Positions 11,827-21,396 of a stretch of 64,000 nt of DNA are shown piece after piece. The DNA comes from Oikopleura dioica. Lineage: Eukaryota; Chordata; Appendicularia; Copelata; Oikopleuridae. The notes below the pieces were generated by a model, which saw only the letters and a program-made list of their open reading frames with translations, was not told where the DNA came from and searched no databases. The stretch lies in assembly GCA_907165135.1 (NCBI GenBank), contig OU015570.1:2259525-2323524 (forward strand), read 5' to 3'. Both the position numbers and the translations under genes were made by a program. Position 1 is the stretch's first letter; the number at the start of each line of letters is the position of its first letter.

Positions 11827-12534
11827 CTAAACCGTCCAAATAAGGGTTTTTTTGACCGCTGTTCTGAGAGTTTCAAAGTCGAGTTGTTCAGCGGCTTCGA
11901 TCACCCGTGTCATTTCCATCTTTTCCAACGGCATGCAGTTGTCGAGAAGAATCGAGTATATCAAAGTTGCCAGTGATTTTGGGTCTTTTCCAACCTTGTA
12001 ACGGCATATTTCACATATTCGTATGAATAATTGTATCAAGGTTTCCTGGGGTTTTCGTTTTATTTTCAGTATCTCCCCAAATGCAGTTGTTCTTGCGTTA
12101 TCCAGGAATCTCCCAATTGATTCCAAATACGTATCAAAGTCCTTGCGCTCGTCTTGTCCAATCAACTCGTCGACAAAAACATCCTGCCGTCTTAGTGTAA
12201 GGAGGAGTAGGCTGATGAGCTGCTTTGTTGTAAAACCAGATTCGCGCGCATTTTTGAAGCAAAGGTGATTCCGAGAATAGTGTTCCCAAAAGTCGATTTT
12301 CTCGGCATCTTGCCAGATGATCGCTCCAAATTTTGCTGGACTAACGAGAAAATTTTGTTCAGGGCCGCGTGCTCCATCGTTGGTTTCCGCCTTTTTCGGA
12401 GATGGCTGTTCAGACGGAGGGGCGTCAGTTTGAGTCCATTTTGAATTGGATCCGTTGGTTTCCGGCTGAGGGCGAGAAAACATGACATCGGGTTCAGTCT
12501 GGGTAGATTTTGATTCGTTGTTTCGACAATCCAT
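11827..12534 (-). CDS. Gag-like ORF2 with two TQT (LC8-type) motifs
   Basis: 235 residues, ATG start at 12534. The N-terminal third is polar and low in hydrophobics, with SKSTQTEP at residues 8-15 and SKWTQTDA at about 32-39. The rest is helical and capsid-like, with a region around RKPQETLIQLF that resembles the R-x-P-x-E-S motif of retrotransposon Gag. No zinc knuckle or catalytic motif is seen. It is 108-120 bases downstream of ORF1's frame and in the same orientation. An old copy at 5429-6136 has exactly the same length. I infer a structural (Gag-like) role; the exact family is unknown. Confidence 0.6.
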   Translation of the reverse strand: MDCRNNESKSTQTEPDVMFSRPQPETNGSNSKWTQTDAPPSEQPSPKKAETNDGARGPEQNFLVSPAKFGAIIWQDAEKIDFWEHYSRNHLCFKNARESGFTTKQLISLLLLTLRRQDVFVDELIGQDERKDFDTYLESIGRFLDNARTTAFGEILKIKRKPQETLIQLFIRICEICRYKVGKDPKSLATLIYSILLDNCMPLEKMEMTRVIEAAEQLDFETLRTAVKKTLIWTV

Positions 12535-12773
12535 TTTCGGGTTTCGCAGTCTAAATAAATAGATTCAAAGTTAACATTGCCTTCTGTTCTTCCTTTTTGA
12601 TAATCTTTGCAAGCCTTGAATTCTGTGAAAGCAGTGACGTTTAACGGTTGCAAATTGTGGAAGACGAAGTTCTTTGTTGATAAGCTCGGTGCTTCTGAAG
12701 CCTTTTTAGCTTAATGAGGTAGTTAGGCTTAATAATTAATGTTAAGTTACATTGATTGTAACACTTACTCATG

Positions 12774-13391
12774 CTATCCCCGTCGGCGACTCAGTTTTTC
12801 AGGAAGCTTTGCCGAAAGGGGTATTTTACGCGTATTTGATCTTGTAGGGTAGGGGAGGTTTCTTTGTGGCTGGCCATTGATTGCGAACGCTCGTTGTACC
12901 CGCCGTTGTTCTCGCTGTGCTTCGTATTCAGATGCGAATTGGCGGAGTCGATGGTCAGTTGTACGACAAAGCTCACAGTTATCCAGGTTTGAATTGAGCA
13001 GCAGAGACCAGGTCCGTTCATTGTTGATTTTTCTAAAGAAAAACCTTGCCGTTTGCTTTTGGGCTGCGTAAAGAGAAATGTAGTTCGTCCGGATGCGGCG
13101 AAATTCAATTGCGATGATAAAATGCCATTCTAGCAGCTCATCAAGCGTAGTTGGCGCAGGGCTGGTTTCAAGGATTCTTTCAAGATTTCTCAGAGCTGTT
13201 CTTGGTGAATAATTCGGCAGGGCTGAAGAGTTAGCCGTTCTTTGAATCATCACTACGATTGAGCCGATAATTCCGTCACTTTCCGATCGATGGCCAATCG
13301 GGTATCGTTTGCCGGCGAGTGCGTCGGGAATCAATTCGAGATACATTTGTTTTATTCTATTCGTGACGTTGCTGCCTTGGTCCACACTCAT
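12774..13391 (-). CDS. Retroelement ORF1, unknown, with a C-x2-C-x4-H motif
   Basis: 205 residues from the ATG at 13391. It is rich in Arg and helices. A segment LDELLEWHFIIAIEFRRIR precedes CELCRTTDH (about residue 137), a possible half zinc-binding site, followed by a Gln/Arg-rich tail. It lies upstream of the gag-like ORF on the same strand inside the 9.3-kb element. The pair may be the two halves of a gag region expressed from separate frames. Nothing identifies an enzyme. A deleted copy lies at 4890-5167. Confidence 0.5.
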   Translation of the reverse strand: MSVDQGSNVTNRIKQMYLELIPDALAGKRYPIGHRSESDGIIGSIVVMIQRTANSSALPNYSPRTALRNLERILETSPAPTTLDELLEWHFIIAIEFRRIRTNYISLYAAQKQTARFFFRKINNERTWSLLLNSNLDNCELCRTTDHRLRQFASEYEAQREQRRVQRAFAINGQPQRNLPYPTRSNTRKIPLSAKLPEKLSRRRG

Positions 13392-13789
13392 TATTTCTCG
13401 TCTTTATTGTGTTGCAATCGTATCTAAATATGATCAATTGTCGAGATTTTCCGAGAGCTCCGCTGACTCTTTAATCATCGAGCTCCGCCGAGGTTTTCAC
13501 GGAGGAGGTGCACTTTTGGCTGTTAATCAAGGGCTTAGCCGAATGCCAAAGCTAAGACCTAAAGAACACATTTTTACGTAGGAAATCGAGAAATTCTGGC
13601 TGAAGAATAACAGCGTATATGCGTTTTGAGCAAAATCGATATTTTCTTGTAAACAATTTTCAAACCTATCTTTTTTTGGCGAAAATTTGGGAACTCTGCC
13701 TCTAATTACAGCTAAATTTTTGTTAAAGGCAATTTTGGTTAATTTTGAGCAGAGTTTTGCTGACGGAGGAGCAAAAATACATATTTAAG

Positions 13790-14700
13790 ATGGCCCTTTT
13801 GTCAAAAATCGAGAACTTCGCTTGAGGCCGCAGCCAAATTAAATTAAGACCGGCGAAATTGGCAAAAAATCAAGGGCTCCGCTGGAGGCCGGGGCCGAAA
13901 TAACTTAAGATAGGCTAATTGGCAACAAAGTCTAGGGCTCCGCCGAAGCCAGCCAAAAAATCAATTTGAAATGAGCCTTTTCTGCAGAGCTCCTTCGGGG
14001 CCCGGCCGTAAAACGAGTTAAGATTGGTCTTCTTGGCATAACTTCTGCATGGCCCGGCCAAAAATCAATTTAAGATGGGCCTCTTCGGCAAAATTCTGCA
14101 GGGCTCCGCCGGGGCCCGGCCGAGAATCAAGTTAAGGTCTGCCTTTTCGGCAAAAATTCTGCAGGGCTCCGCCGGGGCCCGGCCGAGAATCAAGTTTAGA
14201 TGGGCCTTTTCGGCAAAAATTCTGCAGGGCTCCGCCGGGGCCCGGCCGAAAATCAAGTTAGATGGGCCTTTTCGGCAAAATTCTGCAGGGCTCCGCCGGG
14301 GCCTGCTCAAAAATAAGTTTTAATGGGCCTTTTGGCGAAACTCTGCAGGGCTCCGCCGGGGCTTGGCCGAAAATCAAGTAAAATTGGCCTTTTCGGCAAA
14401 AATTGGGCAGGACTCCGTCGGGGTCCTGCCTTATTTTTAGTTTTAAATATGCCTTCTCGGCAAAATTTTGCGCAGGGCTCCGCCGGGGCCGCAGCCAAAA
14501 ATCATTTTCAATACGCCACTTGGCAGAAAAATCATAAAAGCTCCGCCGGGGCCCGCGCAAAAGTCCATCTAGATCGCTTTATTGGCGAAAGTTGGGCAGG
14601 ACTCCGTCGGGGTCCGCCTCAATTTTAGTTTTAAATTTGCCTTTCTGGCAAAATTTTGCGCAGGGCTCCGCCGGGGCCTCGGCCAAAAAATTTCTTTAAA
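13790..14700 (-). repeat. GC-rich tandem array in the element leader
   Basis: At least ten units share GGGCTCCGCCGGGGCC followed by an AT-rich half ending TTTTCGGCAAAA. Cores begin at 14101, 14164, 14227, 14288 and 14348 (spacing 63, 63, 61, 60), with more degenerate units to 13790 and 14700. The array lies between the 5' LTR and ORF1. Both strands stay open through parts of it only because some units are multiples of three. The cores could fold into strong G+C stems in the leader RNA. Confidence 0.85.
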
Positions 14701-15259
14701 CCTAGCAATCGCCCTTACCCCGACCCGAAGACCTCTCCTAAAGGCGTGTCTATCGGATAGCCCCTCTAAGAGCGAGCTCCCGATCCTTACACACAGCCCT
14801 GGAGGTAAGCCTTTCTCCAGCAAAAAGAGCTTGCGACCCGTTAACGAAATTTACCTCACTCAGAGCGTAACGAGCGTACATTCGGAAAGTGGTCCGCCCC
14901 AGCCGAAACATCCTTCAGGCAGACCCTGCCGGGCCCTAGGGATCACATGGCCGTCTCATCGTGGTGGTAAACCCGTATCCCCTTTAGTTTTTTTTTGGAC
15001 TAACCTGGTTTTGGCGGCTTCTACTGTGGAGCTTGAAAATCGCGAAAATTCTTTCTTTGCTGTGTCTTCTATCTCGGGATCGGCGGAAATGGCGCAAATT
15101 TCGGATTTCCAAATCGTAATTACCCATATTCGTTGCGCATTCAGCCATGACTGCATAGATTCGTAGAATCAGGTGCTATTTTTGTTGACAGCAATGATTG
15201 ATCGGGAATCGTACCAACGGTCATCAATCAGGATCGGAGCAGCAGGCGGGCAGGTTCGT
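14700..15259 (-). other. Leader region of the 9.3-kb element
   Basis: Sequence between the primer-binding site and the tandem array. No credible gene is seen; a 194-codon plus-strand frame here arises from the array plus leader and has no supporting feature. Confidence 0.5.
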
Positions 15260-15277
15260 CAATACTTCTGACACCAA
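15260..15277 (-). promoter_or_regulatory. Primer-binding site
   Basis: TTGGTGTCAGAAGTATTG on the minus strand abuts the 5' LTR, as expected for a tRNA 3'-end complement starting TGG. The tRNA species was not identified. Confidence 0.7.
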
Positions 15278-15616
15278 TGTTGTAATATGCTTCCTCATTT
15301 ATGACTTCTATGTACTAAGCTAAGTTCCTGCTAAGTAAGCATACTACTTTTGTATTGACGGTAATTCGGTGTTTATTTGTGATTCTGGGGCAAGGCCAGA
15401 ATGAGGGAAAATGGGCATGGTCAGGCACTTTTATAGGAGCGCTCGCTCACAAGTCTCACTTCGAGTTCGACTTTATTTCTGAGCTGCAGTTCCGAGTTGA
15501 GTGATGAGCTCGCGCTTCGCAGTTGGTGCTCGCGCTCGCCCCTCAGCTTCGGATTCTGTGAGCTTGGCTCGAGACTCGACTTTCGTTTTTGTAATCATAA
15601 GTTATGGACCATAACA
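15278..15616 (-). repeat. 5' LTR of the 9.3-kb element
   Basis: 339 bp, identical by eye to 6313-6651. TATAAAA is the complement of 15429-15435, and AAATAAA is the complement near 15375, in the order expected for U3-R-U5. It is followed on the plus strand by the GGAA duplication and by the resumed old copy. Confidence 0.9.
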
Positions 15617-15985
15617 GGAAGCCTAAGAAGCCGCGACATGCTCAACGTGACCTGGTCTGATCAACTGAGTCCTGCGTGCTTAAGGAAGAAAGAAGTCGCC
15701 CGGGCCTTGCGCCAAAAAGTCATCCTTTTTGTACTGAACTGAAGATCCTTATCCTTTGACACTTAAATTTTACCAAATTACACGGTAAAATTAACAAATG
15801 GAACTCTGAGACATAATGAAGTCGAAACAATACAGCTGACTGGAATCATCAATATGAACTCTGCTTGGGCTTTACGAGGGCGTTTTTTAGTCCATCAACA
15901 ACGTACATGATTGATGCACAGAATCCCGGAAATTGCAAGGGCAAAAACCTGCGCAGGTAATTGCTAATTCTGAGTGATTTCCAAA
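15617..15985 (+). mobile_element. Old retroelement copy, right part
   Basis: This continues the copy interrupted at 6312. GGAAGCCTAAG here matches the young copy's GGAAGCCTAGC at the equivalent site. Later words such as ACCTGGTCTGATCAAC and AACTCTGCTTGGGCTTT also match its minus strand down to about 11240. Homology fades near 15985, where the old copy is truncated. Confidence 0.75.
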
Positions 15986-16489
15986 TTTTTCCCTGTAGCA
16001 CTGAAGATTCCGTAATGGCGAAAAGCTTCTGCGAATTAAATGTTATGTAATTTTTTATTTTGTTTATAATGTCCGTTTGTTTATAATTTCCGTTTTGTTT
16101 TCATAAATTAAAAAAATGTTTATTATGTCTGTTTTGGGAAAATAATAGAACATCGGCTCTAATATGAATTATTTCTATTATCAAAAAAATCTAAAAGTGC
16201 AGTTTTATTCAGTTTTTTCTTTTCTTTCAAACCATTTTTCTTTGTGTATTGCATGCCTTGGGTAAAAATTTCTCAGATACCTCGTGTACCTGATTTAATG
16301 CCGCTTTTTTGGCACCAAAATTTCGAAAATCCGGCATTAAATTGGAATCGTATGGTTGCCGATCTTGAAATTGATTTGGTCGAGATTTTTGGTTATTAAT
16401 AGAGTCTGTAGAAAGAGTTTTTTGTTAATTGCTTTTGATTTTAAGCGATACTACTCAAAACAACATAATGGACAATCAAAAAAGGGCTA

Positions 16490-16888
16490 CAGTTTTTTAT
16501 GGAATTTTTGGACATCAAATTTTTGGACATTTTTGGAATTTTAAGGGGTTTTCTTTGACACTTTTCAAAAGTGCCTGTATCAAGTTTTTGGACATTTTCT
16601 GCGCCAAAATTTCATATTTTCGCTTTTTTGCCAGATATGGCGTTTTTTCTTATTGAAAATCTTACTTTTTCTTTGAAAATGATGAGATTTAAGGTTGATC
16701 TCGTACTCCTAGAACATTTTTTGTCTTTAGAAGAAGAATGAAACAGAGGATGATGGAGATTTTCCTCAAAAAAAAATTATTTTAAGCGATTTGGATGGGA
16801 CATTTTTTTTGACAGCATGCATCAAATTTTTGGACATTTTTGCGAAAATCTTGGGACAAAGAATGTCCAAAAATTCCATAATTTACTG
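16490..16888. mobile_element. Tc1/mariner-like MITE, copy 1
   Basis: Starts CAGTTTTTTATGG and ends with its inverted complement (…CCATAATTTACTG), flanked by TA on both sides. 399 bp. The inner arms carry TTTTTGGACATTTTTG-type words. CAGT termini with TA duplications are characteristic of Tc1/mariner. No transposase is encoded. Confidence 0.75.
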
Positions 16889-16932
16889 TATTTGCAGACG
16901 AAATAATTCTGCATGCAGAATAGTTCTGCATA

Positions 16933-17323
16933 CAGTTTTTTATGGAATTTACGGACATCAAATTTTTGGACATTTTTGCTATTTTAAGGGGTTTTCTTGG
17001 GACACTTTTCAAAAGTGCCCGTATCAAATTTTGGACATTTTCTGCGCCTAATTTTTAAATTTTCTGTTTTTTTTTTGCCAGATATGAAGTTTTTTCTTAT
17101 TAAAAATCTTACTTTTCTTTATCTTAAATCTTTACTTTTGAGAAAGATAAGATTGAAGGTTGATCTCGTACCCCTAAAACATTTTTTGTCTTTAGAAGAA
17201 GGATTAAACAAAGAATGATGGAGATTTGGATGGGACATTTTTTTTGGCCGCGTGTATCAAATTTTTGGACATTTTTGCGAAAATCTTGGGACAAAAAATG
17301 TCCAAAAATTCCATAATTAACTG
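16933..17323. mobile_element. Tc1/mariner-like MITE, copy 2
   Basis: 391 bp between TA dinucleotides, with CAGTTTTTTATGGAATTT at one end and its inverted form at the other. It is nearly the same as the copy at 59339-59722, including the internal phrase AAGGTTGATCTCGTACC. It lies 44 bp after copy 1 in the same orientation. Confidence 0.8.
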
Positions 17324-17459
17324 TATAAGAAAAACAACTTCTATCAAAGAAGGCGCGAGAGAAGAGTCTCTTTCTGAAAGTCCGTCATCTTCAAAAATAA
17401 GTTCCCTACAAGAAGTCGCGCGCAAGGACCGTAGCCCCGAAGCGTGCTCCCTATCGGGA

Positions 17460-17547
17460 ACCCTCGACTCGCCGGGATTTCCTCGACTCGCCGGGATTTC
17501 CTCGACTCGCCGGGAGTTTGCATATTTTCTCCCGGCGAGTCGAGGGT
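17460..17547. repeat. 19-bp tandem repeat with inverted partner
   Basis: Three tandem copies of CCTCGACTCGCCGGGATTT (from 17462) are followed at 17529-17547 by the inverted form CTCCCGGCGAGTCGAGGG, so the DNA can fold into a long hairpin. The same 15-bp core in both orientations recurs at 55742-55806. It may be a small foldback repeat family. Confidence 0.8.
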
Positions 17548-18195
17548 CTTCTAGAAATTGCTAAAATCATCAATTTTACCCATTTTTAACGCAGATTGAA
17601 CACTATATAGAATAGCTCTGAATTTGTGCAGAATAGTTCTGTTGAGCGCAGAATGGCTCTTCTTTTTGCAGAATAGTTCCATTTTTTGCAGTGTAGTTCT
17701 ACATGCAGAAAAGTTTCGACCACCTCTCGGAAAAAAACGGCATTAAATTGGAATTTGCAGGTTACCGATTTTTCAAAAAAGCGGCATTAAATTGGGCGGC
17801 ATTAAATCGGGTAGCCGAGGTACCACAATTAGAGACTTCTCCCTAAGATCGCATTCAGATTTCTTTATAAATTTTTCTCTCGCTTTAATGGTTGCATTTA
17901 TGCTAACTGGTTTAAAATTGATGTTATAACAGATTTGGATTCATTTATATATAAAAAATTTTAATGAAGCTTCTGGACATCAAATTTCAGGAATTTTCTA
18001 AATTTTTTCTTACACTGCAAATAAATCGAACACATTTATCAAGACTGATGTCAAAATTTAAGAATGTTTGCAATTATCCGATTTTTTTTAGTCGATCAGC
18101 AAAAATCAAAAATGGCGAAAATTTCAAACAAAACAACCCGGACGATCTAATTGACCTAATACAAACATGTGCAAAACTTTTGAAATATATCTTAA

Positions 18196-19053
18196 CCCCA
18201 CGAGTCAAATTGGAGGGCGTAACCCCACGAGTCTAAGTCGACATTTTTTGTCGAAATGGCCTTCCCGATGAGATAACTTATTGGGAATTAGTACTTATAC
18301 TAATTGAAACGTGCTCTTTCACATGGTGGTCTTTGTTTTTCTCTAGCATGAGTTGAACATGATTTATTGGGTCTGACCCAGTTTTACAAGCACCGTTCCA
18401 CCTATTTTTAGTAACGCGCTGATTTTCAAATCTTCAGGAACATATTTGAACGGAAACAGACTGAACCAATTAATTAGGCCAGGGTTTTAGCAGGATTACT
18501 GGTTGATGTATAAAATGCTTCCGTTTTTGCTGCCTCGACGCGATGTGCAAGCAGCACCGACATACAGTTTGCGACTTGTGTGCCAAGTGAAACTGGAATT
18601 GCCAGTAGTTCACCTCTAATTTATAGTCTGTAGATTTACAGATTATAATCAATTTGTTGTGTCTGCCTCCTTAAAACTTTCACCACTTGAAGTCATCGCT
18701 TCGATCCCTAGCCCAAGCTCGTTTTTCTTAATTTTATCTAGCTGTCAATATCTTTTTCGAATACTACGCATTTAAAAATCTATATGTACCTTTATGAACG
18801 AAGTAAATCCGATTCTTTTATCCGAAATAATTGTCGGAGGGTTCTCGCACGTACTTACAGGTTGGTGCAGAAAGTGATTAATCCTTTACCAAGCGCCACC
18901 AAAAGGGATTAGCGCGCTCTATTTTTGATCAGAGATGCTTAATACCAGTGTGAATACACATTACAATTTTCAGCCCGATCCGAATCACAGATAGATCAGT
19001 ACAGCCGATTAAAACCGGATTTCGACAAAAAATGTCGACTTAGACTCGTGGGG
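18196..19053. mobile_element. piggyBac-like nonautonomous element
   Basis: TTAA flanks (18192-18195 and 19054-19057) bound termini CCCCACGAGTC and GACTCGTGGGG. A longer inverted repeat, GACTCGTGGGG plus GTCGACATTTTTTGTCG-type sequence, lies at 18222-18258 and 19018-19053. The left end carries the terminal motif twice. TTAA duplications and C-rich ends point to piggyBac. No transposase frame is present. Confidence 0.7.
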
Positions 19054-19119
19054 TTAATTAATTCACAAACAAAAAATAAATCTTGTTATTTGCGAACCGA
19101 GTTTGGTAACCTTCAAATG

Positions 19120-19340
19120 TTTCTATATTCGTCTTAATAGTATTATTTTGGTCTTCAAGCAGTTAGTCTTCCAGTATAAGGTCTTCCGGGAGGTCTTCCG
19201 GCAAAAAATGATCGAGTTTTACCAAATGTGGCAATATGTGGCAAGTCAAGGCTTTCTATTTATCTTTTTAAATATTGGTCTTCCAGCAGCCCAACTTAAG
19301 AGGACTTTTGCGTCAATTTGGCTGATTTTGTCACCCTGAA
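19120..19340 (+). repeat. Dispersed GGTCTTCC repeat, one unit
   Basis: Contains GGTCTTCCGGGAGGTCTTCCGGCA, split by AT-rich linkers, then TGTGGCAA words. Related units occur at 21240-21390, in triplicate at 26755-27095 (inverted) and in triplicate at 54525-54900. Confidence 0.6.
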
Positions 19341-19499
19341 AAATTCCAACTAAAGAGGACTTTCATGATAATTTTATTAAATTTTAGAAAATTTCTATTT
19401 ACCTTGGCCAGCCAGGGTGCAACACCTGTGGATCACTGGTCAAAGAATCAGCTCTTTCAGCAGGCTGTAAGGGCAATTCATCAATAAGCTTAGGCCCCC

Positions 19500-19532
19500 T
19501 TACGGCTATTCTCAGTTAGGGTTAGGGTTAGG
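19500..19532 (+). repeat. Short interstitial telomere-like tract
   Basis: GTTAGGGTTAGGGTTAGG sits inside ordinary sequence. It could be a remnant of end joining or chance. Complementary CCCTAAC words occur at 53075-53110 and in the 53280-53350 repeats. Confidence 0.5.
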
Positions 19533-19858
19533 AAACAGCCTTACTTTGAGGATTACTTAACCGCATGGGACAGAAGGTGCATTCCACTGTCATTTAAGAC
19601 TTTGATCCAAAAGCGCTGAAAATTTTAATGCGCCTTCCTACACCAGATGTCATCTTATTTACTGAGTTTCAAATAATTATCGCTCACATGCCGAGCTTTA
19701 CACCGGATTAAGTACGGCGCTCTTCCCCTCCCGCTGGGTGTTTGCTCATAGAAACCGAACCAAGTGTGTCATTTAAGTGTTTTCAAAGGCCTTTCATAGG
19801 TTTTTGATGATGAAGATTCCAAAAATCAACTTACTTTTAAGATATCATTTTCAAAATA

Positions 19859-20710
19859 CAGTGAAAACCCAAAATTTGCCCACCCGAAATTTGGCCGCTT
19901 TTCGTCTAAATCCGCCTTTTAAGGAACCTGATATCAACCCAAAATTTGGCCGCTTTTTCAGAAATAAAAAAATTTTCATCAGAATTGGGCCCAAATGATG
20001 CAATTTCTGATCATTTTTAGCTTTTTTAGAGTGTTTAACCCGTTAACAGGCGCGAGGCCCTCTCACGGCCTTTTCGCCTTTAGAGCGCGATAAAAAGGCG
20101 TAGACTCAATTTTTTATGAAAAATTTATATATTTTTGAAAATTTCAATCGATTCTCTATCTGTGTGTTTGATTCCGGAAAATAATCGGCCTGAAATTCGG
20201 ACAATGGGAGGCGAAAGAAAAACTTCAATCCTCGAAAAAAAGGGAAAGCGTAATACAATTCGCTCCCGTTTTCCTTTTTCTGAATTTCAACGCCAAAAGT
20301 GACGTAACTTTGACCTCCGTTTTCAACCACTGAACGAATCAGAAAAACTTAAAAACAACATTTAGAAGAAAGGGCAGACGCTTGTGAATCATCTCGTCTT
20401 CTTAGAAATGAATTTCCTCAGCCCTGTTTCTCGGAAAACGCCAAAATGTGCGAGGCCGTTAACGCCTCATATTGACTGCCTAGTTAACGGGTTAAATCAT
20501 TTTTAATTACTGAATTCTAATAAAAATGTCTTTAAAAAAGCAAAAATTTGAATAAAATCCATCAAAATGTGAAAATCATTTCGATTTTCGAAAATTTGGA
20601 AACTTTGCTTTTTGAAGGGGAAACTTGGCTATCCGACAAAAAACCCGAAATTTGGCCGCTTTTTTCGGGAATTTAAATCCAAAAACCGGCCAATTTTTGG
20701 GTTTTCACTG
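19859..20710. mobile_element. Tc1/mariner-like MITE of a second family
   Basis: CAGTGAAAACCCAAAATTTG at the left and the inverted form ending TTTTCACTG at the right are flanked by TA (19857-19858 and 20711-20712). Subterminal CCCGAAATTTGGCCGCTTTT repeats lie on both sides. It is nested in the TTAA element 19561-20920 and itself hosts 20039-20491. Confidence 0.75.
20039..20491. mobile_element. piggyBac-like MITE, innermost of the nest
   Basis: TTAA (20035-20038) precedes CCCGTTAACAGGC. The inverted terminus GCCTAGTTAACGGG precedes TTAA (20492-20495). 453 bp with GAGGCC words near both ends. No ORF of note. Confidence 0.75.
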
Positions 20711-21239
20711 TATTATTTTATTGAAGTCAAGCAACGATCAATTACTATTTTTGAGCTTGATGTACCTGTTATACATTAATTTTGACAACAGATTTGAAAT
20801 CTACAGCCCAAAATTAGTATGTGCTGTAATTTTCAAGTCTATCCGCCCAGTAGTTTTCTTAAGTGCAGTGGAATGCACCTTCTGTCCCAGCACCTCTACC
20901 CGGCGATCTGGCCCATGCGGTTAATGCACCATGTATGGTGCACAGCAATTATAGTGCCGACACCTCTGAATGTGTTTTTGGCCGGTAGGCTAAAATTTTC
21001 CGAAAAATTCACCATATAATCTCCCTCTTCAAATTCGATGTCTGTATCCGATGTAGAAACCCAAACCCAAATCCGAGCCAACTTTTACATTAGTATTGAT
21101 TTTTCTTGGTCCAAACTTCCTGTTGTCAAGTTTTTGTAGCAATTTGAACCTTCGGACGCATAAGGAAGCAAAATAAGGGTTTTTAAAAATTTCAAATTTT
21201 TAAAATCTGTATACCTGATTCGACTCGAAGTTTCCAACT

Positions 21240-21390
21240 TAAGAGGACTTTTGCTCAGTCCTTGTAATCTCAAAAGGCCTCTTAAGATGGAAAAAAAACT
21301 TTTCAATATTGGTCTTCCAGCAGCTTGTCTTCCAGCAGAGTGGTCCTTCGCGAGGTCCTCCGGCACCCAGTGGCCGAGGTCGGCCTTAAG
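21240..21390 (+). repeat. Dispersed GGTCTTCC repeat, one unit
   Basis: TTGGTCTTCCAGCAGCTTG, GTCTTCCAGCAG and GGTCCTCCGGCACC-type words occur in the same order as the other members of this family, preceded by AACTTAAGAGGACTTTTG, which also occurs near 19290. Confidence 0.6.
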
Positions 21391-21396
21391 TATTTA

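Larger units (their letters stand above)
6313..15616 (-). mobile_element. 9.3-kb LTR retroelement, no visible pol
   Basis: Two 339-bp LTRs (6313-6651 and 15278-15616) are identical by eye. The target duplication is GGAA (6309-6312 and 15617-15620). In minus orientation the 5' LTR is followed by a primer-binding-like TTGGTGTCAGAAG, and the 3' LTR is preceded by a purine tract, AAGGGGGGAAAAG. The interior holds, in order, a leader, a GC-rich tandem array, ORF1, gag-like ORF2, about 4 kb without ORFs, a RING-H2 ORF and a minisatellite. I see no protease, RT, RNase H or integrase motif on either strand. It therefore looks non-autonomous, yet it moved recently because its LTRs are identical. It lies inside an older inverted copy of itself. 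Confidence 0.85.
19561..20920. mobile_element. TTAA element hosting two nested MITEs
   Basis: The left terminus CCGCATGGGACAG follows TTAA (19557-19560). The right terminus CCCATGCGG precedes TTAA (20921-20924). A subterminal inverted repeat, GGGACAGAAGGTGCATTCC, occurs on both sides, offset by about 36 bp on the right. Removing the nested elements leaves about 0.5 kb. TTAA suggests a piggyBac-like element. Confidence 0.65.

Noticed and set aside
12192-12653. 153-codon minus-strand ORF overlapping the gag-like ORF
   Set aside because: It is a different frame of the same region. The 235-codon frame has the same length in the old copy and a more protein-like composition, so this one is a shadow.
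14065-15166. Overlapping ORFs on both strands (81-194 codons)
   Set aside because: They follow the GC-rich tandem array of the retroelement leader; both strands are open for the same repeat reason.
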